Shown one piece after another: positions 10,290 through 20,790 of a stretch of DNA of 64,000 nt. The stretch comes from Bufo bufo (lineage: Eukaryota > Chordata > Amphibia > Anura > Bufonidae). The position numbers and the translations under genes were made by a program. Under the pieces are notes generated by a model. That model ran no database searches and had not been told where the DNA came from. It saw nothing but the letters and a program-made list of their open reading frames with translations. Within the stretch, counting starts at the first letter, position 1. Every line of letters begins with the position of its first letter. The DNA is taken from positions 213,720,624-213,784,623 of the forward strand of contig NC_053389.1 of NCBI RefSeq assembly GCF_905171765.1, read 5' to 3'.

Positions 10290-13200
10290 CCACGTACCCT
10301 GAACTCGAAAAGTTCTGAGGACATACTGTAGTTGACTGGCTAACACAGGACACCCAATCTTCTACAGCTTCCGTTCGGAACCATGATGCACCATCCTCCT
10401 CCAGCTCAGCTTCGGGCACCTCTCAAGTTACCACTCACCCGCCTGCCGCCACCACCAACACTAGCACCACAGCTGCTTCTCTTGATCTGTCAGAGGAGTT
10501 ATTTACACATCAGTTGGAAGAAATGAGTGATGTGCAACCATTATTGCCAGAGGATGTAGATAACAGGGATATGTCTCAGTCAGGCAGCATTACACACATG
10601 GACATACGGTGTGATGATGATGATGTTGTACCCGCTGCTGCTTCCTTTGCTGAGTTGTCAGATACAAGTGAAGCGGTTGATGATGATGATGTGTCCGTGG
10701 ATGTCACGTGGTTGCCCGCTTGAAGAGAAGAAGAACAGGGGAAAGTTCAGATGGGGAGACAGAGAGGAGGAGGAGACAAGTTGGAAGCACGGGGAGGTCG
10801 TCGCAAGTAGCTAGTGGCACAGTCAGACAGCATGCATCGGCACCCGGGGTCAGCCAGACAGCACGCCAATCAAAGCATGCTGTTGCCACCACCAGAATGC
10901 CGTCACTGCAGAGCTCAGCAGTGTGGCATTTTTTTTGTGTGTCTGCCTCTGACAACAGCGATGCCATTTTCAACCTGTGCCAAAAGAAACTGAGTCGTGG
11001 GAAGTCCAACACCCACCTAGGTACAACTGCTTTGCGAAGGCACATGATCTAAAATCACAAACGCCTATGGGATCAACACATGAGTACAAGCAGCACACAA
11101 ACTCAAAGCCGCCATCCTCCTCCTGGTCCAGCATCTTCAGCCACGTCAACCACTGCTGTCCTCCTTGCCCCCTCTCAACCATCCGCCACTCCGTCTCTCG
11201 CCTTGAGCAGCTCCTGCTCACCTGCCCACAGTCAGGTGTCTGTCAAGGACATGTTTGAGCGTAAGAAGCCAATGTCACAGAGTCACCCCCCTGCCCGGCG
11301 TCTGACAGCTGGCTTGTCGGAACTCTTAGCCCACCAGCTTTTACCATACAAGCTGGTGGAGTCTGAGGCCTTCAAAAAATTTGTAGCTATTGGGACACCG
11401 CAGTGGAAGGTACCCGACCGAAATTTCTTTTCACAAAAGGCAATCCCCAACCTGTACTCTATTATGCAAAAGGAAGTCATGGCATGTCTGGCACACAGTG
11501 TTGGGGCAAGGGTCCATCTGACCACTGATTCCTGGTCTGCAAAGCACGGTCAGGGCAGGTTTATCACCTACACTGCGCATTGGGTAAACCTGCTGACGAC
11601 TGCCATGCATGTAATGCGTGGCTCTGCAGAGGAGTTGGTGACACCGCCACGACTTGCAGGCAGGCCTGCTGCCACCTCCTCTACTCCTCCTACTCCATAT
11701 TCTTTGATAACCTCCTCGGCTGAGTCCTCTTCTGCTGCTGCGTCGTGCTCCACATCAACTGCACCCCCCCCCCCAGCTCCCCAGGGGCTATTCCACATCC
11801 CGGATACGACAGTGTCACGCCGTCTTGGGGTTGACTTGCCTGAAAGCAGAGAGTCACACCGGACCAGCACTCCTGTCCACCCTGAACGCACAGGTGGATC
11901 AGTGGCTGACTCCGCACCAACTGGAGATCGGCAAAGTGGTGTGTGACAACGGAAACAATTTGTTGGCGGCATTGAATTTGGGCAAGTTGACACATGTGCC
12001 GTGCATGGCACATGTGTTAAATCTGATTGTACAACGCTTTGTGCATAAGTACCCAGGCTTACAGGACGTCCTCAAGCAGGCCAGGAAGGTGTGTGGCCAT
12101 TTCAGGCGTTCCTACACGGCCATGGCACACTTTTCAGATATCCAGCGGCGAAACAACATGCCAGTGAGGCAATTGATTTGCGACAGCCCGACACATTGGA
12201 ATTCAACACTCCTAATGTTCGACCGCCTGCTCCAACAAGAAAAAGACGTCAACAAGTATTTGTATGACCGGGGTGCTAGGACAGCCTCTGTGGAGCTGGG
12301 AATTTTTTTGCCACGTTACTGGACGCTCATGCGCAATGCCTGTAGGCTCATGCGTCCTTTTGAGGAGGTGACAAACCTAGTCAGTCGCACTGAAGGCACC
12401 ATCAGCGACATCATCCCATTTGTTTTCTTCCTGGAGCGTGCCCTGCGAAGAGTGCTGGATCAGGCCGTAGATGAGCGTGAAGAGGAAGAGGAAGAGTTGT
12501 GGTCACCATCACCACCAGAAACAGCCTTATCAGCATCGCTTGCTGGACCTGCGGCAACGCTGGAAGAGGAGTGTAAGGAAGAGGAGTCAGAGGAGGAATG
12601 TGGCTTTGAGGAGGAGGAGGACCAACCACAGAAGGCATCCCAGGGTGCTCGTTGTCACCTATCTGGTACCCGTGGTTTTGTACGTGGCTGGGGGGAAGAA
12701 CAGACCTTCAGTGAGATCAGTGAGGACGAGGAACGGGACATGAGTAGTTCGGCATCCAACCTTGTTCAAATGGGGTCTTTCATGCTGTCGTGCCTGTTGA
12801 GGGACCCTCGTATAAAAAGGCTGAAGGAGAACAACCTGTACTGGGTGGCCACGCTACTAGACCCCCGGTATAAGCAGAAAGTGCCTGAAATGTTACTGAA
12901 TTACCGGAAGTCATAAAGGATGCAGCAGTTCCAAAATAAATTAAAAAGTATGCTTTAGACAGCGTATAACGATGATGTCACAGCACAATGGGAATCTAAC
13001 AGGGGAAGAGGTGAAAGTAATCCTCCTCCTACCACGACCACGCCGGCAAGGACAGGACGCTTTACAGACGTGTTGTTGATGGAGAACATGCAGAGCTTTT
13101 TCAGTCCTACGCATCGCCACAGCCCTTCGGGGTCCACCCTCAGAGAACGACTCGAACGACAGGTAGCAGACTACCTCGCCTTAACTGCAGATATCGACAC

Positions 13201-13415
13201 TCTAAGGAGCAATGAACCCCTTGACTACTGGGTGTGCACCTGTGGCCTGATTTGCGATAGAACTTCTGGCCTGCCCCGCTTCAAGTGTCCTGTCAGAAAG
13301 GACCTTCAGTGCAGCAGGAGGTTTTGTCACTGAGAAGAGAAGTTGCCTAGGTCAAAAAAGTCTAGATTACCTCACCTTTATTAAGATAATTGAGGCATGG
13401 ATCCCGAAGGGACTG
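10290..13415 (+). pseudogene. hAT transposase (BED type), nearly full-length but broken
   Basis: Best preserved transposase of this type in the window. Acidic Ser-rich N-terminus (10331-10720), then a BED finger (about 10920-11065) in which one zinc ligand is altered (FNLC where C-x2-C is expected). A linker is followed by the catalytic core: HLTTDSWSAKHGQGRF (first Asp, about 11517-11560), VVCDNGNNLLAAL with VPCMAHVLNLIV (second Asp and C-x2-H, about 11937-12035), and RPFEEVTNL (Glu region, about 12354-12380). LLDPRYKQK lies at 12860-12885 and the dimerisation region at 13140-13415. Breaks: stop at 10721, stop at 11050, frame change near 11825, stop at 12914, stop near 12957 and frame change near 13250. 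The long Ser/Pro insert (11650-11790) and Glu-rich insert (12480-12640) recur in related copies. Members of this type have given rise to host ZBED genes; this copy is dead. Confidence 0.9.
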
Positions 13416-14140
13416 ACAGTGGTCGATACATTTGACTAAAAAAGGCCTGATGAGATGAGCTGCCTTGGGCTAAAAATGGTCCACACGCTGCTGTATTTTA
13501 TCTCTGCATGCCGGATGACTTGCGTGACTTATCCGCCACCAACTAGGGTTCAAGCCGCAATGTTTTAGTGCACTTTCTCAGCGGCTGCAACAATACCAAA
13601 TTTTTCAGGCATGTGTACATGCCTAATTTTTCTGGCCTCTGGTGCTGCACTGTGGCTGCAAAAACCAAACTAAGAAAAAAGGCACATACATGTGTCAATT
13701 CCCCTTCGTGATCGTTACCTTGTTGTGTTGAAGGGGCGTGCGTATCACAATGAAGCGACCACCTCTATGAGTGTGTTGGCAAAGGCAATGTTGGCAAACC
13801 CCAGATGAGATAAGGTTGTTGCTTCATTGTGAACAGACCAAAAGCGATCGGCTGGATAATTTTGCATAGAAAAAACATTAATTTTCTTTGTGATCATCTA
13901 AGGTGATCATTAAAGCCTACTAGGCCAACAATGGGCCCACACTGCAGAATCATTGTTTTCTGGGTCACTTAACCGTCACTGAACTACCTCAGAACGACCA
14001 TAGGCTTTGAAAACCCCCCATCGCCTGCAATCTCCCAAACATGCGCACGAGCACAGTCATCACTACACCAAGATTGACGCATAGAGGAATAAAATTTATG
14101 TCATGAGTGTGTCAACTATTGACAACTCTTTGCGGTTGTC
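13416..14140 (+). other. 3' noncoding region of hAT no. 2
   Basis: No coding sequence seen between the transposase end and the duplicated blocks. Assigned to the element because it lies between the gene and the right terminus. Confidence 0.5.
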
Positions 14141-14142
14141 TA

Positions 14143-14480
14143 AAATCTATTCCATACACGTCCCCGTACGCGCAGTGCCCCAAATTGGAAGTAAGAGGAC
14201 TGACCAAGCATCTTTTTCCATCTCCCGGTTCCTAAAATCTATTCCATACACGTCCCCTGATAGGGGACGTAACAGGGATTAAACTGATAGGAATAGTACT
14301 ACTTAACATACCACTCATATTGGGATTGCACAGTACATTGCACGGCGCACGCGCAGTGCCCCAAATTGGAAGTAAGAGGAACGACCAAGCATCTTTTTCC
14401 ATCTCCTGGTTCCTAAAATCTATTCCATAGACCGGCCCCTGATAGGGGACAAAACAGAGATTAAACTGTTAAGAACAGAT
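14143..14480 (+). repeat. Two-copy ~180-bp tandem repeat in hAT no. 2
   Basis: The stretch GCAGTGCCCCAAATTGGAAG with its flanks (AGCATCTTTTTCCATCTCC, then CCCCTGATAGGGGAC) occurs at about 14172-14290 and again at about 14351-14470, a spacing of about 180 bp. A third partial copy of the TCTAAAATCTATTCCATA motif is at 14139. Confidence 0.8.
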
Positions 14481-14507
14481 TTTTTTCAATAAAAAAAAAA
14501 GAGGACA

Positions 14508-14990
14508 GTCTCTGCGCAGCTGGGTATTTTTTGGCCACGTTACTGAACGCTCATGCACAATGGCTGTAGGCTCATACGTCCTTTTGCGGAGGTGACAAAC
14601 CTGGTCAGTCAAACCCAAGGCAACATCATCGACCTCATCCCATATGCGTTTTTTCTGGAGCGTGCCCTGCGAAGAGTGCTGGATCAGGCCGTAGATGAGC
14701 ATGAAGAGGAAGAGTTGTGGTCACCATCACCACCAGAAGCAGCCTTGTCGTCGTCGATTGCTGGACCTGCGGCAACGCAGAGAGAGGAGTCTGAAGAAGA
14801 GGAGTCAAAGGAGGAAGGTGGCTTTGAGGAGGTGGAAGACCAAACACAGCAGGCGTCCCAGGGGGCTTGTTGTCACCTTTCAGGGACCCTTGGTGTTGTA
14901 CGTGGCTGGGTGGAGGAAGAGACCTTTAATGACGTCAGTGAGGACAAGGACGGGACTAGCTTGGTATCCAACCTTGTGCAAATGGGGAGT
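14508..14990 (+). repeat. Duplicated transposase coding segment in hAT no. 2
   Basis: A diverged copy of coding positions about 12296-12775: it again encodes RPFAEVTNLVSQTQGNIIDL, ERALRRVLDQAVDE and the Glu-rich insert, ending near LVQMGS. It lies about 2.2 kb downstream of the original in the same orientation, so the element duplicated part of its gene into its tail, like hAT no. 1. Confidence 0.85.
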
Positions 14991-15214
14991 TTGCGGTTGT
15001 GCAAATGGACCGTTTGCGGTTGTTTGCAGTGCGTTAAACGGGGAGTTTGGTCTGTCATAGTTTGGTCTGTCACTGTGAAGCGGGCGTAACCCTTACACTA
15101 CCTGATCGATACAACATCATACCTGATGTTTTAAAGCACGTTATTCCAAACAATTTAGGAATGTTAGGTGATTTATGCCCTTTATGGATTAAAACCTGAC
15201 TCTGCGTCAACTAC

Positions 15215-15445
15215 GTAATTTTCCATGGGAGTTTTGACATGGATCCTCCTCCGGCATGCCACAGTCCAGGTGTTAGTCCCCTTGAAACAACTTTTCCATC
15301 ACTATTGTGGCCAGAAAGAGACCCTGTGGGTTTTAAAATTCACCTACCTATTGAAGTCTATGGCAGTTCGCCTGGTTCGCGAACATTTGTGAAAATTCGC
15401 GTTCGCCGTTCGCGAACGGAAAACTATATGTTCACAACATCTCTA
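15215..15445 (+). repeat. Right terminal region of hAT no. 2
   Basis: Subterminal stretch rich in TTCGCGAAC / CGTTCGC palindromes, ending with the terminus AACATCTCTA at 15445. The neighbouring Gypsy gag frame starts immediately after it. Confidence 0.7.
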
Positions 15446-15944
15446 TTTACTAATAGGTCTTTAAGATTTTCTGACAAACCTGACCTGAACTGGCTTTTAA
15501 GGGCTGGTTTATTCCAGCCAGAGGGAACACACCATCGCCTGAACTGGGTGCAATACTCTTCAGCAGGTTGATCTCCCTGTACCAAAGCTTTAAGAGCGGT
15601 TTCAGCTACCATGGCCCTGTCAGTTTCATCATACAAGATTCCCAGGGCCTGAAAGAACCCCTTGACGGAACTGAGACAACTAGCGTCAGAAGGCAAGGAT
15701 CCTGTAATCAGGAGATAACTATGCCCACTCATTGGCTCTCATAGCCGGATGACAAGGGGTGTATTCTCAAATAAAGCTTACAGTTTTCTTTGAAAGAAAG
15801 AAACTTTTTATGGTCACCAGAAAATGGTTCCAGAAGCTTAATCTGGGGCTCTATATGATGACTAGATACATGCGGAGTGGAGGCACTCTGTTCTGACTCA
15901 TGTAAATGGGGTTTCTCCCCTAATTCCGGAGCCATCTGAGTCAA
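15446..15944 (-). pseudogene. Gypsy A gag (partial)
   Basis: Minus-strand capsid gene remnant of a Ty3/Gypsy element. From 15944 downward it encodes IKLLEPFSGDHKKFLSFKEN (the start of the Gypsy capsid domain), then after a frame change near 15730 FFQALGILYDETDRAMVAE, LKALVQGDQPAEEYCTQFRR and FRSGLSENLKDLLVN. This matches the retrotransposon gag core of chromoviruses and of the Sushi-type elements from which mammalian PEG10 and RTL genes derive. It ends at 15446 where hAT no. 2 is inserted; the nucleocapsid part is not present. It lies about 70 bp from the 5' LTR, the expected position. Confidence 0.85.
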
Positions 15945-16013
15945 ATTAGAAACATGCTCTGTCAGGGTAACCAGTGGATTCCTGGTAACAGTGGTAATTT
16001 GGGCCTGTTATTT

Positions 16014-16596
16014 TGTCACACACACAGGGGGTGGGGGAGTGACCACTGAGCTCAACCCGCACCCCTGTTCCTGTCTACTTGCATCGCAATTCCTAGTGAC
16101 AAGGGACAACTGGTCGACAAACCCTCAGCTAGGATAACTGCAGGAAAGACAGACAATACATGCAACAGAGTAGTCAAACAAGCCGCGTCAGAAACCAAGA
16201 GAGCTGCATGGTACCAGAGGAGCAAGCAGAGGATTGTCAGGAGAAGCCGAAGTCAGAACCAGGAGGAAACGCCAAGACCAAAGGATGAGACAGACGGGTA
16301 ATCTGAAGACAAGCAGAAGCAACAAACCGGGTAAGTAATATCGCTGGAAGGACCTCAATAACAGTCAATCTGTGGCCAGCAGATTGCCTGTTTAAATAGG
16401 GCGCTAGTGGAGTCATGTGACGTGGCCGGCGTCACATGACTCCTGAGTTCCAATACAGCCGAGGGCCGAGTGATCAGCTCGGCACTCAGCCCCAGTGTGG
16501 TTACCATGGGAACGGGTGACGCCGGGAACGCTGATGACGCGAGCGCGCCTCGGCTGTCCCCGCCTCCTGGAACCACGCACAGAGCGCATCGTAACA
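16014..16596 (-). repeat. 5' LTR of Gypsy A
   Basis: Begins TGTCACACACACAGGGGG and ends CGTAACA at 16596. It is 583 bp, longer than its partner at 6353-6822, which carries deletions. Outside it lies CCAGC, the counterpart of CCTGC at 6348-6352. Confidence 0.82.
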
Positions 16597-16601
16597 CCAG
16601 C

Positions 16602-17400
16602 TTGATATAAATCTAGCAGAACAATGAATGAAGAGATCTCTGGATCCTTGTGAGGTACAGGGCTAATCCTTTAAATGATAAATGACCCCCTATGTCTGCA
16701 AATTGCAGACCACAGACCTAGTTACAACAATGGCTCTGCAAATAAAATGCAGATGGCACACGTACCACATCACTATTTTGTGGATCTGCAATTTGCGGAC
16801 CGCAAAACAGAAGAAATTGTGTGCATGAGCCTATAATGCCATGAACATATCTTCATTCCTTTATTTCCGTGCTTGTATCAGCCATACATGGCAAAGATAT
16901 GTCTCTTTTAATCAATCAGCTGCTAATTTCTGACAGCTTTTGCAATTGTGGATCTCATCATGCAGTTTTCCTCCTTCAGTTGAAAAGCTGCTACTTTGCT
17001 TATTGTGACATTATGTACATTTCATGTTTTGTATGTTTCTGCACTTAGTATTACATCAGCGGCTGGATGTAAAATTTATTCAATCATCTTGATAAGACCT
17101 TGTCAGTAAATACAATGTGACACATGCATTTTTCTCCTGGGTTCTAGATGTCATACACTTTTAATTAGTAGTACTATTATTCCCACATGTCTGTCAGAAA
17201 CTGCAACAGAGCTGAATGATGTGTAGACAAGTAGACATTTACTAGGCAAGCCAATGAACAGAGATGTTTTTTACCTGCCAGTAATTATATAGCTGCTCAA
17301 AAACGGATAGTTAAAATTTGTCCTTGTCTCAACTTTAGGAAGAGTAATGCAAGACAAACAGGTTTTACTTATGCGTATATAAAACCGCAGATGTCATTTA
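16602..17400. other. Intergenic stretch, no gene seen
   Basis: The first ~80 bp may continue the repeat interrupted at 6352. Positions 16690-16840 hold a MITE remnant with TTTGCGGACCGCAAAAC. I see nothing recognisable in the rest. Confidence 0.5.
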
Positions 17401-17734
17401 CAGGGGTTGTGTCAAGGATGAAAGTCACCTATCCACAGGATAGGAGCGTATTAAATTATTGGTGGAGATCTGACCACTGGGACCCTCACTGATCCTGAGA
17501 GCAAGAATCCCATGTTCCCATCCTGATGGAGCAGCAAGTCGAGTATTTAACCTGCCACTCCATTCATTCCCTATAGGCAGGGCTTTTTTTCTGGCGGAAC
17601 GCACCGAAATGGCGTTCCGCCACCTTTTGACATCGCAGCCTGCCATGCTCCAGCATCGCAGGCTGCGATGTATCAGCAGGGAGGGACTGGGAGGAGGAGC
17701 TGGGGGCCGGTGCGTTCACTGTGCTCCGGCCCCG

Positions 17735-18060
17735 CCGCTCCAGTACAGTTATAAAATGTGTAATTCAATTAATAATGATTCATGCGGCCCCCTCTGTAGT
17801 ATAACATTCAATATATCCTACTCACAGGGCTACTGTTATAACCTAATGCGTCACGTGCCTGCGCCACCTGCTTCATTCATAAAGTAGGCCGGGCAGGCAC
17901 GTGACGTCAGTCAGTCACGCTGCCGCTCGTCTGCCCGGCCGGCCTGCATTACGATATAACAGTAGCCCTGTGAGTAGGATATATTGAATGTTATACTATA
18001 GAGGGGGCAACATGAATAATTATTAATTGAATTACACATTTTATAACTGTACTGGAGCGG
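17735..18060. repeat. Long inverted repeat inside the hAT-like element
   Basis: Arms of about 105-115 bp: 17735-17850 (contains CAGTACAGTTATAAAATGTG and GAGTAGGATATATTGAATG inverted) and 17955-18060. The spacer includes the palindromic GGCACGTGACGTCAGTCAG region. Confidence 0.85.
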
Positions 18061-18065
18061 CAATG

Positions 18066-18680
18066 GGGGGTCTGTGGATGGCACTGTTATGGGGTGGGGG
18101 GGTCTGTGGATGGCACTGTTATGGGGTGGGGGGGTCTGTGGATGGCACTGTTATGGGGTGGGGGGGGGGTCTGTGGATGGCACTGTTAAGGGGTGGGGGG
18201 GTCTGTGGATGGCACTGTTAAGGGGGGGTTTGTGGATGGCACTGTTATGGGGTGGGGGGGTCTGTGGATGGCACTGTTATGGGGTGGGGGGGTCTGTGGA
18301 TGGCACTGTTATGGGGTGGGGGGGTCTGTGGATGGCACTGTTATGGGGTGGGGGGGTCTGTGTATGGCACTGTTATGGGGTGGGGGGGTCTGTGGATGGC
18401 ACTGTTATGGGGTGGGGGGTTCTGTGGATGGCACTGTTAAGGGGGGGTCTGTGGATGGCACCGTTATGGGGTGGGGGGGTCTGTGGGTGGCACTGTTATA
18501 GGATGGGGGGGTCTGTGGATGGCACTGTTATAGGATGGGGGATCTGTGGATGCCATCCACAGATCCCCCATAACAGTGCCATCCACAGATCCTCCACCCC
18601 ATAACAGTGCCATCCCCAGATCCCCCATTAACAGTGCCATCCCCAGATCCCCCATTAACAGTGCCATCCCCATCTGGGGG
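18066..18680. repeat. G-rich minisatellite with inverted end
   Basis: About 16 units of roughly 30 bp, each with CTGTGGATGGCACTGTTA followed by a run of G with one T. From about 18553 the same unit continues on the opposite strand (AACAGTGCCATCC repeats), so the array folds back on itself. The units are open in all three forward frames, which creates long spurious ORFs. Confidence 0.9.
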
Positions 18681-19304
18681 GTTTCTTTGCTGGGCTGGAC
18701 TTTTATAGCCCCCCCCAAATTTTACTTGCATCCCTGTTCTCTAAAGGGGCGGTTTTAGGGGGCGGTCCTAGGGGTGGGTAGGGGCGTGGCCAGGGAGGGG
18801 GGGTGAGTTCCACCACCTTTTCTCTGAGAAAAAAAGCCCTGCCTATAGGACTCCTGGGAATAGCCAAGCACTGTACTCGGCATGCTGTTACTGGTACTTG
18901 GGACCTCCATTCTCGGGATTAGTGCGAGTCCCAGCAGTCGGTCCCCCAACGATCAGCTAGTTGTCCCCTATCCTGTGGATACATTATTATTTTCATGCAT
19001 GCCACAACTCATTTTTTTATTTATTTATAATCACATTTATTAATGCTGGAGTATAATCAGAGTGATATTGAAATATATAGATCTCTGTATTGGGGGGGGG
19101 GGGGAACAACACAAAAAGAAGAACTAGAACATTCCTCATAAAAAAAAAAAAGAATTAATACTAAAATAAACATCTGGTGACAGGACAAGTCATATACACA
19201 GCCCACAAAAAAGTATCCTGCCTCCAATATCCTCAAATCAAACTGCCTAAAAGGAAATCTCTTAGTTGTCAATAGCTGAGATTGGTTGCTCATTATTCAG
19301 TTTG

Positions 19305-20010
19305 TTAAAAGTGGTCAATTGTGTAAAAAAGATGGTGTTCTTCTTGGAACAGTAAATAGTGATTGTGGAAGGCTATGTTCGAAGCAGCTCTATTAAGGAA
19401 AGCCAAGAGACATATGCTGACAAGTACGAAGGAACAAAACCACCAGCTAAGCATTGTATTCAGAGTCTGGTTAGAAATGGCATTGAACTGGCTCTGTTGC
19501 AAACATGAAGAAACCGAGGCCTCCATTGATCAGGACATCTGAAGTTGTACATGAAATTCAGTAGCGGATTGCAAGTAGCCCCCAAAAATCAACTCGAAGA
19601 CTGTGTCAGCAAGTTGGTATATCACGATTGACGTGTCAACGAGTGCTGAAATCTATGAACCTGAAACCGCACCGAATAATGTCTGTGCAGTAATTGAAAG
19701 AGTCTGACAAAGGTAAAAGCGTAAATTACTGGACTTCATTGCTGACTATGGTTGCTGACAGACATTTGGACCCATTGCAGTACTTCATGACGGATGAAGC
19801 TTGATTTCCTTTATCAGGTGATGTAAATTTCCAGAATATGAGATACTGATCGGCTGAAAATCCTCATTTGACTCACGAAACACCACTTCACAGCCAGAAA
19901 ATTAACGTTTGGTGCACAGTGTCAGGAACACAAATAGTGGGCCCAATTTTCTTCAAATTAACAGTGAATACCATAATTTACCTGGACATCTTTGATCAGC
20001 TTTATAGCCA
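19305..20010 (+). pseudogene. Decayed DDE transposase with DUF4817-like N-terminus
   Basis: Read across frames, this encodes a transposase remnant of the broad IS630/Tc1-mariner group. The N-terminal part (about 19330-19500) resembles the helix-turn-helix region called DUF4817 (VEGYVRSSSIKESQETYADK, then GTKPPAKHCIQSLVRNGIE). It is followed by a second helix-turn-helix (STRRLCQQVGISRLTCQRVL, about 19585-19650). The catalytic region begins QYFMTDEA at 19780 with the first Asp, continues NMRYWSAENPHLTHETPLHS (19838-19895) and KINVWCTVSGTQIVGPIFF, and breaks near 20000. The second Asp and final Glu are not found. Stops interrupt it at several points. No terminal inverted repeats were found. Identification rests on overall pattern, so moderate confidence. 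Confidence 0.6.
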
Positions 20011-20187
20011 GCTAACATCAGAAGAAAGGAGCGGAAATGCCATGTGCATGTGCATGTGCGCCCGACGCTCACAGCCATACAGCGGGAAGGAAGGAGAGCG
20101 CTCCCTCCTTCCAACTGTGATGCCGGCCAGCAACTGCCACCAATGAGGAGAGAGTGGGCGGAGGAGGGGAGGGACTGTGGCCACTGT

Positions 20188-20790
20188 GCCACCAATGATA
20201 ATTAACCAGAGGACCTTTCATGGGTCCGGACTTTATTAACTAAGTAGCAGGAGATGTAGAGCGATGCCCAGGGATCTCCCTGTACTTACTATTATTCCTG
20301 GACGCCGCTCCGTTCACCGGCTGTGGCCCCCGTTACATTCTCCTGTGCTGTATGCTAATTACTACTATCGGAACACCAAAGAGGAGGCATCAGTTTTTCA
20401 CCTTCTCTGTGCTGCAATTGGACAGCACTACAGCCAGGGAAAAGGAACGCCCAGGGAGAAAAGCTGATGTCTCCTCCCTGGTGTTCCGATGCTATTACGG
20501 GAGACGATAATGGGGGCGACAGCGGGCGAACAGAGCGGCGCCAATATATAATAGTAAGTGCAAGGAGATCCCTAGGCGCCGCTCCACATGCCCTGCTACT
20601 AAGTTAATAAAGCATGGACCCATGAAAGTTCCTCTTACAGATACAGGAGGCGGGTGCGGCACCTGAGGGGTTAACTGCTGCTGTTCGCAGCTCCCTGTCA
20701 GAGGTCGGGTGCCGACTATGTGATTCTGCCGCACCCACCTCCAGTATCTGTCTTAAAGATTAATTATCATTGGTGGAGCAGTGCACCCCC
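20188..20790. repeat. Foldback repeat with nested palindrome
   Basis: Left arm 20188-20290 (ACCAATGATAATTAA, then CTTTCATGGGTCC and GGGATCTCCCTGTACTTACT) is inverted in the right arm at 20555-20640, with its outermost part again at 20756-20775. A smaller palindrome (20640-20755, both ends containing GATAC.GGAGG..GGGTGCGG or its inverse) is inserted in the right arm. Confidence 0.75.

Larger units (their letters stand above)
10285..15445 (+). mobile_element. hAT DNA transposon no. 2 (left end deleted)
   Basis: A hAT element with a BED-type transposase gene, long 3' noncoding region with duplications, and a right terminus ending AACATCTCTA at 15445 (TAGAGATGTT on the other strand). The bases after it, TTTACTAA (15446-15453), would be the 8-bp target duplication, but the left terminus is gone: the element starts abruptly next to Gypsy B integrase. 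It inserted into the gag gene of Gypsy A, which resumes at 15446. Confidence 0.78.
6353..16596 (-). mobile_element. Ty3/Gypsy chromovirus A with nested insertions
   Basis: One retroelement read on the minus strand: 5' LTR at 16014-16596, gag at 15446-15944, integrase/chromodomain at 6840-7929 and 3' LTR at 6353-6822. The outer LTRs start TGTCAC and end TGACA or TAACA, and share long stretches (for example GGGACAACTGGTCGACAAAC). The bases outside are CCTGC (6348-6352) and CCAGC (16597-16601), a 5-bp target duplication with one mismatch, which ties the two ends to one insertion. Gypsy B, hAT no. 2 and a CR1 piece lie inside. Protease, reverse transcriptase and RNase H of A are missing, probably lost in the deletion near 10280. 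Confidence 0.8.
17578..18841. mobile_element. Nonautonomous hAT-like element with perfect 8-bp target duplication
   Basis: Starts CAGGGCTTTTTTTCTGGCGG and ends with the inverse AGAAAAAAAGCCCTG, giving 15-bp terminal inverted repeats. It is flanked on both sides by CCTATAGG (17570-17577 and 18842-18849), an exact 8-bp duplication as made by hAT transposases. It encodes no transposase. Inside are a long hairpin (17735-18060) and a GC-rich minisatellite (18066-18680). Confidence 0.88.
17400..18985. repeat. Palindromic MITE split by a hAT-like element
   Basis: The left half (17400-17577, CACCTATCCACAGGATAGG) and right half (18850-18985, GTCCCCTATCCTGTGGATAC) are inverted relatives. They are separated by the element at 17578-18841, showing which insertion is older. 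Related palindromes occur at 28490-28880 and 53508-53665. Confidence 0.65.

Noticed and set aside
18027..18604. Long plus-strand ORFs (up to 176 codons) with a repeating Gly-Trp-His pattern
   Set aside because: They arise from a ~30-bp G-rich minisatellite that happens to lack stops in all three forward frames; no start context, domain or conservation signal.
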